Shown: piece after piece, positions 25,644-35,108 of the stretch
Position numbering within the stretch: position 1 is the stretch's first letter
Layout: each line of letters starts with the position of its first letter
NCBI RefSeq assembly: GCF_019430945.1
Contig: NZ_JAHYCB010000002.1
Location: forward strand, 641,104-705,103
Direction of reading: 5' to 3'
Length of the DNA: 64,000 nt
From: Neorhizobium populisoli
GTDB lineage: Bacteria > Pseudomonadota > Alphaproteobacteria > Rhizobiales > Rhizobiaceae
The notes under the pieces: generated by a model
Database searches by the model: none
Seen by the model: only the letters and a program-made list of their open reading frames with translations
Told to the model about the DNA's origin: nothing
Position numbers and translations under genes: made by a program

Positions 25644-26450
25644 ATGGCTTTCAGAAATCCCCTACTTCTTGCCGTTTCCCTTGGAATAACCACTGCTTTT
25701 CTCGATTGCGTCTCCGTCAGGGCTGCCGAGCCCATCCGCTGCACCGTCATCATCGACGAGCAGAGCGGCGATGCGCTTTACCGTCAGGGCACTTGCGATC
25801 AGGGTTTTTATCCGCAATCCACCTTCAAACTGCCTTTGGCCATGATGGGTTACGATGCCGGCATCCTGACCGATGCCCAGAACCCGCGGCTGAAATACCA
25901 GGCGAAGTTCGGTGGCCCGGAGCGGGTGAAAAAGGATGTCGATCCGCTGATCTGGGAAAAGGATTCAATCGTCTGGTATTCGCAGGAGCTGACCCGCAAG
26001 CTCGGCGACAAGGCCTTTGCCGATTACGTCAAACGTTTCGGCTATGGCAATACCGACGTCTCCGGCGGGCTCACCGAAGCCTGGCTGATGTCGTCCCTGA
26101 AGATCTCCGCCGACCAGCAGGTGCAGTTCATCCGCCGATGCCTCACCGGCCGCCTGTCGATCTCGGAAAATGCCGTCGACCAGACGCTTGCCATCATCCC
26201 GCATTTCGAAGCTGGGGACGGCTGGGACATCCAGGGCAAGACCGGCGCCGGCTGGCTGCGCGACAAGGCCGGCAAGCCGGATTACAACCGCCCGCTGGGC
26301 TGGTTCGTCGGCTGGGCGATGAAGGACGAGCGGCGGGTGATCTTTGCGAGGCTGCTGGTGGATACCAAGCGGTATCCGGACGATCCGATCAGCTATGTCG
26401 TGCGCGATGGGCTGGTGAAGGATTTCCCGAAGCTGGCTGAGGGATTTTGA
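25644..26450 (+). CDS. Class D (OXA-type) beta-lactamase
   Basis: 268 residues with a signal peptide ending near SVRA-AEP (about 27/28). All class D motifs are present: active-site Ser59-x-x-Lys62 (STFK), SxV as SIV at 108-110, YGN at 134-136, KTG at 199-201 and a trailing GWFVGW block. It should hydrolyse penicillins, with the catalytic lysine carboxylated, in the periplasm. The spectrum cannot be predicted. It is divergent from an AmpR-like LysR gene. GC content and codon use match the chromosome, so it looks like a resident gene and not a recent import. Confidence 0.94.
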   Translation: MAFRNPLLLAVSLGITTAFLDCVSVRAAEPIRCTVIIDEQSGDALYRQGTCDQGFYPQSTFKLPLAMMGYDAGILTDAQNPRLKYQAKFGGPERVKKDVDPLIWEKDSIVWYSQELTRKLGDKAFADYVKRFGYGNTDVSGGLTEAWLMSSLKISADQQVQFIRRCLTGRLSISENAVDQTLAIIPHFEAGDGWDIQGKTGAGWLRDKAGKPDYNRPLGWFVGWAMKDERRVIFARLLVDTKRYPDDPISYVVRDGLVKDFPKLAEGF

Positions 26451-26478
26451 GACGCCTCACACCTTCTTCACCGCAGCT

Positions 26479-26621
26479 TGCCCCTCACCCTAACCCTCTC
26501 CCCGCAGGCGGGGAGAGGGGACGTGCCTTACGCCGGTTTTGAGAGGGAATAGAGGCGGTGCAGCTTGTTTCCTTCTCCCCGTCATAACGGGGAGAAGGTG
26601 CCGGCAGGCGGATGAGGGGCA
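26479..26621. repeat. Palindromic intergenic element (element C)
   Basis: A 143-bp element bounded by TGCCCCTCA and TGAGGGGCA. Inside are two hairpins: CCTCTCCCCGC/GCGGGGAGAGG on the left and CCTTCTCCCCG/CGGGGAGAAGG on the right. It sits between the convergent ends of the beta-lactamase and RND genes. It is the same type as element D at 38911, in the opposite orientation. Confidence 0.8.
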
Positions 26622-26640
26622 GACACACCCTCGACGGAAT

Positions 26641-29600
26641 TCACTCCGCTGCAATCGCCGTCGGCACGTCGTGATCGTCATTCGCCTCATGCCGATCGTC
26701 CTTCATGCCTTTGAACAATCTTCCGAGGAACCGCCCGAAGCGATCCATCTCGACGAAGATCACCGGGGTGATGAACAGCGTCAGCATCTGGCTGACGATC
26801 AGCCCGCCGACCACCGCGACGCCGAGCGGCTGGCGCAGTTCCGACGATGCGCCGGTGCCGAGTGCGATCGGCAGCGCACCGAGCAGCGCGCAGAAAGTCG
26901 TCATCATGATCGGACGGAAGCGCCGCACGCAGGCCTCGTGGATTGCCAGGGAGGCGGTTTCACCCTTCGAGCGCATCGTCTCCACCGCCACGTCGATCAT
27001 CATGATCGCGTTCTTCTTGACGATGCCGATCAGCATCAACAAGCCGATCAGTGCGATTATCGACAGGTCGAAGCCGAAGATTTTCAGCGCCAGAAGCGCC
27101 CCGAAGGCGGCTGCCGGCAGGCCGGACAGGATCGTCAGCGGGTGGATGAAGCTTTCGTAGAGTACGCCGAGCACCACATAGATGGTCAGCACCGCAGCGA
27201 GGATCAGCAGCGGCGTATTGCCCTGGCTTTGCTGGAAGATCTGCGCCGTGCCGCCATAGGAGGTGAACACGTCGTTCGGCATCTGCAGGTTCGTCTTCAA
27301 CTGATCGATCGCGGCGGTGGCGTCAGAAAGCGAGACGCCCTCCGGCAGATTGAACGAGACGGTGGTCGAAACCAGCTGACCCGTCTGGTTGATCGTCACA
27401 GGCGCCGTCTGGCGCACCACCTGGGCGAAGTTTGACAGCGGTACCAGCGTTCCGTTCGACGACATGACGCGGATGTCTTGCAACATCTGGTCGTTCCATT
27501 GCTTGGTATTGTCGAACTCGGTGATGACGTCGTAGCTGTCGCCGGTCGACTGGATTTCGGCGGCCGTATAACCCCCGAACGCCATTTGCAGCGTCTGGCG
27601 CAGTGCGTCGTCGGTAATGCCGAACGAGGCTGCCTTTTCCGGATCGACCTTGATATTCGCCTCGATCGCATCATTCTGGGCGTCTGATGTCACGTCGGTG
27701 AAATGTGTCCGGTCGGCCTTCATCGCCGCCTGGATCTTGTCCGACCATTCGTTGGTCTGGCTGGCATTCAGCGCCTGCACCACGAGCTGATACTGGCTGA
27801 CAGTCGAGCGGCCACCGAAGCGCAGGCTCTGTTGCGGGGTGATGAAGGTCTTGATACCGGCGACCTTGGAGGTGGCCATGCGCATGTCGCGCAATGTCTG
27901 CTCCAGCGGCGGGCGCTGGTCGCGGTCCTTCAGTTCAACCCAGATCGTACCGTTATTGAGCGGATTGCGCCCATTACCGCCGACGATCGAGGTGACATGT
28001 GCGACGGAAGGGTCCTTCTGGATGATCGCCGCCACCTGGTTCTGCAGGTCGCGCATCGCCGTATAGGAAATGTCTTCGCGGGCGCGGGTGGAAACCGTCA
28101 GCCGCCCGATATCCTCCTGCGGAAAGAAGCTCGTCGGCAGCGTCTTGAACAGATAGATCGAGCCGCCGACCGAGGCCAGGAAGACCAGCATGATGATGCC
28201 GCGGTTCCTCAGGCACCAGCCGACCATTCGGTCGTAACCCTTCAGCGTGCGGCTGAAGCCGGCATCGAAGATGCGAACCGGCAGGCTCGGCTTGTGATGG
28301 GCATCGGACATTTTCGAGCCGAGCATCGGGGTGACGGTGAGCGAAACGACGGCCGAGGCGACGATCGCAAGCGCCACCACCATGCCGAATTCGTTGAACA
28401 ACCGCCCGACGACCCCGCCCATCAGCAGGATCGGGATGAACACCGCGATCAGCGACACCGACATGGAAATGATCGTCGAACTGACTTCGGCAGCACCCTG
28501 CAGCGCGGCTTTCCTGACCGGCATGCCGTCCTCGATATGCCGCATGATGTTTTCCAGCATGACGATCGCATCGTCCACGACGAGCCCGACGGACAGCGTC
28601 AGCCCCAGCAGCGAGATGTTGTCGATGCTATAGCCCAGCACATACATGGCGCCGAATGTGGTGATCAGCGACAGCGGCACGGCAAGGCCCGGCACGATCG
28701 TGGCGGTCAGCCGGCCGAGGAACAGGTAGATCACCAGTACGACGAGGCCTATCGTCAGCATCAGGGTAAACTGCACGTCGGAGATCGAGCTGCGGATCGC
28801 GGTCGAGGCGTCGTTCATCACGCTGAGCGAGACCGAAGCCGGCAACTCAGCCTGCAGCGATGGCAGCTTGGCGCGTACCATGTCCACAACATCGACTGTG
28901 TTGGCATCCGGCTGACGCTGGATGGCGAGGATGATCGACTGGTTGCTGTCATACCAGCTGCCGGCATCCAGATTGGCGACGCTGTCCTGGACGTCGGCGA
29001 CATCGCCGAGATGGATCGGTGCGCCGTTCGGGCTGGAAATCACCAGCGAGCGGAACTGATCGGCATTGGTGCGCTGCGTATCCGCATTGATCGTCAGCCG
29101 CTGGCTCTGGTTTTCCAGAGAGCCGACCGGCGCCTGGCTGTTGGCATTGGCGATCGCATTGGTGACCGTGTTGACGCCGAGATTGCGGGCTTGCAGCTTG
29201 TTCGGATCAAGCTCGACGCGCACCGCATAGGTCTGCGCACCGAAGATCTGCACTTCCGCCACGCCGGGCAGGGTGGAGAGTGCCGGCGACAAAACGTCTT
29301 CCGCCATTTCGTCGATCTTGCTGCGGGGAAGGGTATCGCTGTGGATCGCCAGGAGCAGAACCGGCGCATCGGCCGGGTTCGTCTTGCGATAGCTTGGCGG
29401 CGTCGTCATGTTGTCCGGCAATTGCCGCGTCGCATGCGAGATCGCCGCCTGCACATCGGCTGCGGCCGCATCGATATCGCGGTTCAGGTCGAACTGCAGC
29501 ACGATCGAGGTATTGCCGAGCGAGTTGGTGGCGCTGATCTCGCTGATGCCGGGGATCGTTTCGAACTGCTTGACGAGAGGCGTCGAAACCGCGGTCGCCA

Positions 29601-29772
29601 TGGTCTGCGGCGAGGCGCCGGTCAGCTGGGCCGAAACATTGATGGTCGGGAAATCCACCTGCGGCAGGGCCGCGACGGGCAGGAGCTGGTAACCGGCCAA
29701 CCCGGCCAGTATGGCACCGATGGCGAGAAGCGTGGTCGCGACGGGCCGGCGAATACAGAATTCCGGGATCAT
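26641..29772 (-). CDS. RND-type multidrug efflux transporter, inner-membrane pump
   Basis: 1043 residues, the usual size for HAE1/AcrB-MdtBC pumps. It starts MIPEFCIRRPVATTLLAIG, shows the two large periplasmic loops, and has the membrane motif GLVVDDAIVMLENIMRH in TM4 with the proton-relay Asp pair. The MdtB/MdtC subgroup is suggested by ASPQTMATAVSTPLVKQFETIPG. It exports drugs or toxic compounds by proton antiport as a trimer. The start overlaps the stop of the membrane-fusion gene (ATGA at 29769-29772). No outer-membrane channel gene is seen nearby, so it must use one from elsewhere. Confidence 0.95.
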   Translation of the reverse strand: MIPEFCIRRPVATTLLAIGAILAGLAGYQLLPVAALPQVDFPTINVSAQLTGASPQTMATAVSTPLVKQFETIPGISEISATNSLGNTSIVLQFDLNRDIDAAAADVQAAISHATRQLPDNMTTPPSYRKTNPADAPVLLLAIHSDTLPRSKIDEMAEDVLSPALSTLPGVAEVQIFGAQTYAVRVELDPNKLQARNLGVNTVTNAIANANSQAPVGSLENQSQRLTINADTQRTNADQFRSLVISSPNGAPIHLGDVADVQDSVANLDAGSWYDSNQSIILAIQRQPDANTVDVVDMVRAKLPSLQAELPASVSLSVMNDASTAIRSSISDVQFTLMLTIGLVVLVIYLFLGRLTATIVPGLAVPLSLITTFGAMYVLGYSIDNISLLGLTLSVGLVVDDAIVMLENIMRHIEDGMPVRKAALQGAAEVSSTIISMSVSLIAVFIPILLMGGVVGRLFNEFGMVVALAIVASAVVSLTVTPMLGSKMSDAHHKPSLPVRIFDAGFSRTLKGYDRMVGWCLRNRGIIMLVFLASVGGSIYLFKTLPTSFFPQEDIGRLTVSTRAREDISYTAMRDLQNQVAAIIQKDPSVAHVTSIVGGNGRNPLNNGTIWVELKDRDQRPPLEQTLRDMRMATSKVAGIKTFITPQQSLRFGGRSTVSQYQLVVQALNASQTNEWSDKIQAAMKADRTHFTDVTSDAQNDAIEANIKVDPEKAASFGITDDALRQTLQMAFGGYTAAEIQSTGDSYDVITEFDNTKQWNDQMLQDIRVMSSNGTLVPLSNFAQVVRQTAPVTINQTGQLVSTTVSFNLPEGVSLSDATAAIDQLKTNLQMPNDVFTSYGGTAQIFQQSQGNTPLLILAAVLTIYVVLGVLYESFIHPLTILSGLPAAAFGALLALKIFGFDLSIIALIGLLMLIGIVKKNAIMMIDVAVETMRSKGETASLAIHEACVRRFRPIMMTTFCALLGALPIALGTGASSELRQPLGVAVVGGLIVSQMLTLFITPVIFVEMDRFGRFLGRLFKGMKDDRHEANDDHDVPTAIAAE

Positions 29773-31043
29773 TGCGCTGCCCCCACTTCGATCGACTGGC
29801 TATCGGTATTCGCGGCCGCCTTGGTGTTCTGATTGAACTGCTCGGCAACGGTCGCGCCATCGCTGAGCTGCACTTGGCCCTCGACGACCACATGCGTGCC
29901 TTCCTTCAAGCCGCTGGCAACCGCCGTGTTCGGACCGTTGGAGCGGGCGACCTTGATCGGCGTGACATGCACCTTCTTGTCGTCTCCGACCGCATAAACA
30001 AACGGGCTGCCGACGCCGGGATTGACCGCGACGGTCGGCACGACGACGTCCTTTTGGTCACTCTGGAAATGCACCGTGACGTTCAGCGATTGTCCGGGCC
30101 ACAGCTTGCTGTCCGGATTGTCGAATTTCGCCTTGGCAAGGATCGTTCCCGAGGCCGGATCGACCGTATTGTCGAAGAAGCTCAGCGTGCCCGTGGCCTT
30201 GGCGCCGCCACCCTGCGGCACGGCATCGACAGCCACGGCCTTGGCGGCGTTGCCCTGTTTTAACTGGCCGAGATAGGCTTCCGGCAGATGGAACTTTACA
30301 TAGATCGGATCGTATTTGGCGATCGTCACCACGGCTGCGCCTGCGCTGAGATAGGCCCCGGTGCTGATGCCGACATCGCCCAGCCGGCCGTCGAACGGCG
30401 CGCGGATATCGGTATTTTCGACGGCGACCTGATCGGCGGCGATGGCGGCCTTGTCGCCATCGGCCGTCGCAGCTGCCGTATCGCGGGCGGCCTTCGCCTG
30501 ATCATAGGTCTGCTGGGTGCCGGCATTGCCTTTGAGAAGATCGTTGGCGCGGGTCAGCGCGCTTTCGGCCTGGGCGAGCGTTGCCTGGTCGCGCACCAGC
30601 ATCGCCTTGTCCTTGTCGAGTGCGGCCCTCGCGGTGCGATCGTCCAGCTTGGCAATCGGGTCGCCCTGCTTGACGAAGGCGCCGTCGGTCGCGGCGATGC
30701 TCACGACGATGCCCTGCTGTTGGGCGGCGATCGTGGTGTTCTCGTCGGCACTCGCCGCACCGGCTGCGGTGACATCCATCGGCAGGGCGGCAAGCGTGGC
30801 GGCGACCGTCTTGACTGCGGCGGGAGGTCCACCATTGCCACGCCGACCGCCTTGCTGCCGGTTGCCGCTGCCATTCGCGCCGGCATCCGCCTGGTTGGTG
30901 GCCTGCTGTTTGGCCGGCTTCGGCAGATAGGAGGCGATCGACTGGGGTAGATAGGGCGAGAGCTCTGACGCCCGGTCGCGATATTCCCAGCCTGCGACGC
31001 CGGCGATGACGACAATGCCCGTAAAGATCCAAAACTTGTTCAT
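29769..31043 (-). CDS. RND efflux membrane-fusion (adaptor) protein, MdtA-like
   Basis: 424 residues. It has an N-terminal membrane anchor (FWIFTGIVVIAGVAGWEY), a Gln/Asn/Gly-rich stretch (about 45-75), a lipoyl/hairpin domain (QQQGIVVSIAATDGAFVKQGDPIAKLDD, then a coiled-coil arm) and beta-barrel and MP domains. It links the inner-membrane pump to an outer-membrane channel. It is the first gene of the two-gene operon and overlaps the pump gene by four bases. Confidence 0.94.
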   Translation of the reverse strand: MNKFWIFTGIVVIAGVAGWEYRDRASELSPYLPQSIASYLPKPAKQQATNQADAGANGSGNRQQGGRRGNGGPPAAVKTVAATLAALPMDVTAAGAASADENTTIAAQQQGIVVSIAATDGAFVKQGDPIAKLDDRTARAALDKDKAMLVRDQATLAQAESALTRANDLLKGNAGTQQTYDQAKAARDTAAATADGDKAAIAADQVAVENTDIRAPFDGRLGDVGISTGAYLSAGAAVVTIAKYDPIYVKFHLPEAYLGQLKQGNAAKAVAVDAVPQGGGAKATGTLSFFDNTVDPASGTILAKAKFDNPDSKLWPGQSLNVTVHFQSDQKDVVVPTVAVNPGVGSPFVYAVGDDKKVHVTPIKVARSNGPNTAVASGLKEGTHVVVEGQVQLSDGATVAEQFNQNTKAAANTDSQSIEVGAAQ

Positions 31044-31237
31044 GAGGTGACCGCTGCCTCTGGTGTTCGCTTGATGTCGAACCCATCGAACTGCCCGTAT
31101 TGCGGCGCAAAAAAGACCGATTTCGCCTCAATCGCTCACGAGCCGGTGACGGCGGATTAAATGTTAGTAATGAAAGGCTTAGATGAACTGCGCGTAATCT
31201 TTCTCATCCTCTGGATGAAAAAACGTCCATCTGCTGT

Positions 31238-31441
31238 TCAGCGGGAAAACCGTCTTGCGAAAACCAGAACCGCAAGGCCGACGACGACCGCGATTACGCC
31301 ATTGATGATCCACGGCGTCTGGTTGATCATGAAGCTGGTGGCGGGATAAGGGAAAAACCCGGTGCCCTGGCCCATCCAGACAAGGCCGATCAGGGTGATG
31401 AGAACGCCGACGACCGACGCCGCGATTCTGACGATTTTCAT
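31238..31441 (-). CDS. Small membrane protein, 67 residues
   Basis: From ATG 31441 the product MKIVRIAASVVGVLITLIG... has two membrane segments (about 5-23 and 42-60) joined by a short loop (GTGFFPYPATSFMINQTPW). A start at 31495 would add 18 polar residues. This pattern is common in small uncharacterised alphaproteobacterial membrane proteins. Function unknown. Confidence 0.7.
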   Translation of the reverse strand: MKIVRIAASVVGVLITLIGLVWMGQGTGFFPYPATSFMINQTPWIINGVIAVVVGLAVLVFARRFSR

Positions 31442-31508
31442 GCGAAAAATCTCCCGCAGGCTGATTGCCTGGAGAGGATAGCGCGTCTGATCCAAACTGG
31501 CGAGACGA

Positions 31509-31865
31509 TCACACGTCTTCGTAATAGGTAGCGATCAGCGACTTCGGAGCGGGGTCTTCGCGATCGGTCAGGAAAAAGCTGCCGGCGACCCGGCTTTCCT
31601 GCGACAAGCTGTCGAGCAGGTTGCGGACGATCACGTCGTCGATGGCGCCGAGGCTGCGCGCATGGGCAAGAGGCTGGCGGACGGGTGCCGTGGCCTCGCT
31701 GCTATGCCGTGTTGCAGCTTCCTTGGCGCCGGCGAACGAGGTCAGCGTCTTTTCCGTAGCAAGCGTCTGCGCAATCGACGCAGCCATGGACGTCGACGCG
31801 CCGTTCACGCCGACGGTGCTACTCGGGGAGGGGGACTCGGATGCCCCCGAAACAGGTTCGATCAT
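31509..31865 (-). CDS. Hypothetical protein, 118 residues
   Basis: The ATG at 31865 has AAAGGA eight bases upstream. The N-terminal half is Ser/Thr/Ala-rich and looks disordered (SGASESPSPSSTVGVNGAS). The C-terminal half is better ordered (IDDVIVRNLLDSLSQESRVAGSFFLTD). No signal peptide. I recognise no family. An upstream in-frame ATG at 31946 lacks a ribosome binding site. Confidence 0.6.
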   Translation of the reverse strand: MIEPVSGASESPSPSSTVGVNGASTSMAASIAQTLATEKTLTSFAGAKEAATRHSSEATAPVRQPLAHARSLGAIDDVIVRNLLDSLSQESRVAGSFFLTDREDPAPKSLIATYYEDV

Positions 31866-31969
31866 GCCGGCGATCCTTTGAAATCTGGGGGCCGGCTTGC
31901 CTCTTACTGTATGCGAATTGAGATACCGCCAATGGCGGCACCTCAATTTTATTCAAGTTTTACATATCG

Positions 31970-32758
31970 TTAGATAGACTTCGATGTGCCGCCGTCGACG
32001 CGCAGCATGACGCCGGTCACATAGCTTGCCGGAATGGAGCAAAGGAAGGCGCCCGCTGCGGCGAATTCTTCCACCTTGCCGAGGCGGCCGACGGGAATGG
32101 TCTTGAGCGACGCAGTGCGGATTTCCTCCACCGACTTGCCGGTGCGCTTTGCCGCCGCACCATCCAGCTCGTCGATCCGGTCGGTGTGAATGCGACCGGG
32201 CAGGAGCATGTTGCAGGTAATGCCGAAGCCCGCGACTTCGCTCGCAAGCGTCTTGTTCCAGCCGACCAAGGCGCCGCGCAGCGTGTTGGAGAGCGCCAGG
32301 TTTGCGATCGGCTCGAAAACGCCGGAGGAGGCGACTGTCAGGATGCGGCCGAAACCCTGCTCTTTCATCTGCGGCAGCAAAGCATTAGTCAGCGTGATGA
32401 CGCGCATCACCATGGACTGGAAGAAGGTGTCGAGCTTTTCGGCCGACATGTCTTCCGTCGTACCCGGCGTCGGGCCGCCGGTATTGTTGACGAGAATATC
32501 GATGCCGCCAAGCTTTTCCTTGACCGCATTGACCATATTCTGGACGAAGTTCTCGTCGGCAAGATCGCCCCAGACCCAGTCCGCCTTGCCTTTTCCGGCG
32601 GCGTTGATCTCCTTGCAATTTTCGGCCAGCCGATCGCCCGAGCGGCCGACGAGCAGGACATTTGCGCCCTCTGCCGCAAGCGCCTTGGCGATGCCGAGGC
32701 CAAGCCCGCGCGACGAGGCGAGTACAAGGGCGCGTTTGCCGGTAATGCCGAGATCCAT
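31970..32758 (-). CDS. SDR-like protein lacking the catalytic Tyr and Lys
   Basis: 262 residues from ATG 32758. The Rossmann fold is clear, but the cofactor loop reads ASSRGLGLGIA (14-24) where SDRs have TGxxxGIG. NNTGG (91-95) replaces NNAG. The catalytic YxxxK site reads SNTLR (157-161), so both Tyr and Lys are replaced, while Ser144/145 remains. A subgroup of beta-ketoacyl-ACP-reductase-like SDRs with these losses is known. It may bind NAD(P) without classic reductase chemistry. Annotation as 3-oxoacyl-ACP reductase would be unsafe. Confidence 0.85.
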   Translation of the reverse strand: MDLGITGKRALVLASSRGLGLGIAKALAAEGANVLLVGRSGDRLAENCKEINAAGKGKADWVWGDLADENFVQNMVNAVKEKLGGIDILVNNTGGPTPGTTEDMSAEKLDTFFQSMVMRVITLTNALLPQMKEQGFGRILTVASSGVFEPIANLALSNTLRGALVGWNKTLASEVAGFGITCNMLLPGRIHTDRIDELDGAAAKRTGKSVEEIRTASLKTIPVGRLGKVEEFAAAGAFLCSIPASYVTGVMLRVDGGTSKSI

Positions 32759-33061
32759 GATGCTGTTCCTTCCCGATTTCGGTGTCTGTTTCAGCCGCAT
32801 GGTGCGGCATGTGAGAGCTTTTATAGCAGCCGGGAACGGGCGTGAAAGGTCGATCTTGCTTTCTTTTGTCGTGCCCTATAATTTACGTGGACGTAAACGT
32901 AATATGAGTGAATGGAAACGCCATTTGCGCGAATGACACGGCCGAAGACGCTTTCCCGCCTCGACAAGCGGGGTGGGTTTTGTCAAGACAGGATAGACAG
33001 GGCACCTGCCGGACAGATGCCTTAATGACAAGCCGGGAAGGGGCCGGCGAGGGAGTTTGAG
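32759..33061. other. Divergent promoter region upstream of the ETF-QO gene
   Basis: About 300 bases. It holds a TATAAT box at 32877-32882 that overlaps a 16-bp palindrome (32882-32897). A ten-codon reading frame starts at ATG 32904 (MSEWKRHLRE) with no clear role, and a GC-rich leader follows up to the ETF-QO start. No other gene is supported. Confidence 0.6.
32877..32897 (+). promoter_or_regulatory. Promoter overlapped by a MerR-like operator, ETF-QO gene
   Basis: TATAAT (32877-32882) with a possible TTGCTT at -35 (32856-32861, spacing 15, short). The palindrome TTTACGT-GG-ACGTAAA (32882-32897) begins at the last base of the -10 box. The short spacer and symmetric site resemble promoters controlled by MerR-family regulators such as LiuR, which govern branched-chain amino acid and fatty acid breakdown and would suit an ETF-QO gene. 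The regulator itself is not in the window. Confidence 0.5.
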
Positions 33062-34738
33062 ATGAGCGAACAGGAACTTGTCGCCCACGAATTGCCAGAA
33101 CGCGAAAGCATGGAATTCGACGTCGTGATCGTTGGCGCCGGGCCGGCTGGCCTGTCGGCGGCGATCCGGCTGAAACAGGTCAATCCGGACCTGACGGTGG
33201 TCGTACTCGAAAAAGGTTCGGAAGTCGGCGCGCATATCCTGTCCGGCGCAGTCGTCGACCCGTCTGGCGTCGACGCGCTTCTGCCCGGCTGGCGCGAGGA
33301 GGACGGTCACCCGTTCAAGACCGAAGTCACCGACGACCATTTCCTGTTCTTAGGTCCTGCCGGCTCGATCCGCTTGCCGAATTTCATGATGCCGCCGCTG
33401 ATGAGCAATCACGGCAACTACATCGTATCGCTCGGCAACGTCTGTCGCTGGCTCGCCGAAAAGGCGGAAGGCCTCGGTGTCGAGATCTATCCGGGCTTTG
33501 CTGCGACCGAAGTGCTCTACAATGAGGACGGTTCGGTCAAGGGTGTCGCGACCGGCGACATGGGCATCGAGCGCAACGGCGAGCCGGGTCCTGCCTTCAC
33601 CCGTGGCATGGAACTGCATGGCAAATACGTGCTGATCGGCGAAGGCGTGCGTGGCTCGCTCGCCAAGCAGCTGATCGCCCGGTTCAAGCTGGACGAAGGC
33701 CGCGAGCCCCAGAAATTCGGTATCGGCCTCAAGGAACTCTGGCAGGTCAAGCCGGAACATCACAAGCCGGGTCTGGTGCAGCACTCCTTCGGCTGGCCGC
33801 TGAACATGAATACCGGTGGTGGCTCGTTCCTCTATCACCTGGAAGACAATCTCGTCGCCGTCGGCTTCGTGATGCACTTGAACTACAAGAACCCCTATCT
33901 CTATCCTTTCGAGGAGTTTCAGCGGTTCAAGACCCATCCGGCGATCCGCAACACGTTCGATGGGGCCAAGCGCCTGTCCTACGGCGCCCGCGCCATTACC
34001 GAGGGCGGCTATCAGTCAGTGCCGAAGCTCTCCTTCCCGGGTGGTGCGCTGATCGGCTGTTCCGCCGGTTTCGTCAACGTGCCGCGCATCAAGGGCAGCC
34101 ACAACGCCGTCATTTCCGGCATGCTGGCCGCCGACAAGATCGCCGCGGCGATTGCCGCCGGCCGTGCCAATGACGAACCGGTCGAGATCGAGAATGAATG
34201 GCGCGCTACCGCCATCGGCAAGGACCTCAAGCGGGTCCGGAACGTCAAACCGCTCTGGTCGAAGTTCGGCACGCTGGTCGGCATCGGCCTCGGCGGCCTC
34301 GACATGTGGACCAACCAGCTGTTCGGTTTCTCGTTCTTCGGTACGCTGAAACACGGCAAGACGGACGCGCTGAGCCTTGAACCAGCGGAAAAGCATAAAA
34401 AGATCGACTATCCGAAGCCGGACGGCGTGCTGACCTTCGACCGCCTGTCATCGGTCTTCCTGTCGAACACCAATCACGAGGAAGACCAGCCGGTCCATCT
34501 GCACGTCAAGAACATGGACCTGCAGAAGAAATCCGAGCTGGAAGTCTTTGGCGGCCCATCTACCCGCTACTGTCCCGCCGGCGTCTACGAATGGGTGGAG
34601 AAGGACGGGAGGCAAGTCTACGTGATCAACGCCCAGAACTGCGTCCACTGCAAGACCTGCGATATCAAGGACCCCAACCAGAATATCAACTGGGTCCCCC
34701 CGCAGGGCGGCGAAGGGCCGGTCTATCCGAATATGTGA
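33062..34738 (+). CDS. etfD: Electron transfer flavoprotein-ubiquinone oxidoreductase
   Basis: 558 residues, as in other ETF-QO enzymes. FAD site GAGPAGLSAAIRL (about 26-38), the ubiquinone and membrane-association region in the middle, and the [4Fe-4S] cysteines near the C-terminus in YCPAGVYEW and NCVHCKTCDIKDP. It passes electrons from acyl-CoA and amino-acid dehydrogenases, via ETF, to ubiquinone at the inner membrane. The start has GGGAG in the upstream GGCGAGGGAGTTTGAG. Confidence 0.96.
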   Translation: MSEQELVAHELPERESMEFDVVIVGAGPAGLSAAIRLKQVNPDLTVVVLEKGSEVGAHILSGAVVDPSGVDALLPGWREEDGHPFKTEVTDDHFLFLGPAGSIRLPNFMMPPLMSNHGNYIVSLGNVCRWLAEKAEGLGVEIYPGFAATEVLYNEDGSVKGVATGDMGIERNGEPGPAFTRGMELHGKYVLIGEGVRGSLAKQLIARFKLDEGREPQKFGIGLKELWQVKPEHHKPGLVQHSFGWPLNMNTGGGSFLYHLEDNLVAVGFVMHLNYKNPYLYPFEEFQRFKTHPAIRNTFDGAKRLSYGARAITEGGYQSVPKLSFPGGALIGCSAGFVNVPRIKGSHNAVISGMLAADKIAAAIAAGRANDEPVEIENEWRATAIGKDLKRVRNVKPLWSKFGTLVGIGLGGLDMWTNQLFGFSFFGTLKHGKTDALSLEPAEKHKKIDYPKPDGVLTFDRLSSVFLSNTNHEEDQPVHLHVKNMDLQKKSELEVFGGPSTRYCPAGVYEWVEKDGRQVYVINAQNCVHCKTCDIKDPNQNINWVPPQGGEGPVYPNM

Positions 34739-34742
34739 GATG

Positions 34743-35108
34743 CTAGGGTTCGTATCCGATGCCAAGCGCCGTGGCGATTTTCGCTAGGCGCTTGTCGCGG
34801 GTCAGAAGTCGACTGCCATCTGCCAACTTGGTGGACGCCAATAGATGGGCGTCGACATAACCTATCCCGCTTCCCATTAGTGCGTGCTGTTTGACGAGGT
34901 ACAAGACCTCGTGGCGACCGGCTACCGTTGCTTGTGGTAGGCTCGATAAGGCATCGAGAATCTGATCGTATTGCTTCATCGTGCCAAGCGCGACTTCGCC
35001 TATGACGAACGGATGAACAAGGACACGTTTTCGTCTGACAAGAAACTCAACCGCTTCTTCACGCTGTCGCAGATGATCGATCCAGACGGACGTGTCGATC
35101 AATATCAC
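34743..35108 (-). CDS. vapC: VapC-like PIN-domain toxin
   Basis: 121 residues with the PIN fold acidic residues: Asp5 (LIDTSVWIDHL), Glu38 (VIGEVALG) and the C-terminal Asp in GYVDAHLLAS. The product should be a site-specific ribonuclease blocked by the upstream VapB. Its start overlaps the antitoxin stop by four bases. The gene is convergent with the ETF-QO gene with only four bases between the stops. Confidence 0.9.
   Translation of the reverse strand: MILIDTSVWIDHLRQREEAVEFLVRRKRVLVHPFVIGEVALGTMKQYDQILDALSSLPQATVAGRHEVLYLVKQHALMGSGIGYVDAHLLASTKLADGSRLLTRDKRLAKIATALGIGYEP

Noticed and set aside
27703..29832. A 709-codon open frame on the + strand opposite the RND pump gene
   Set aside because: It runs antisense to a clear 1043-residue transporter. 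It is rich in Arg, His, Asp and Gln with no domain or membrane segment. Long antisense frames are common in GC-rich DNA.
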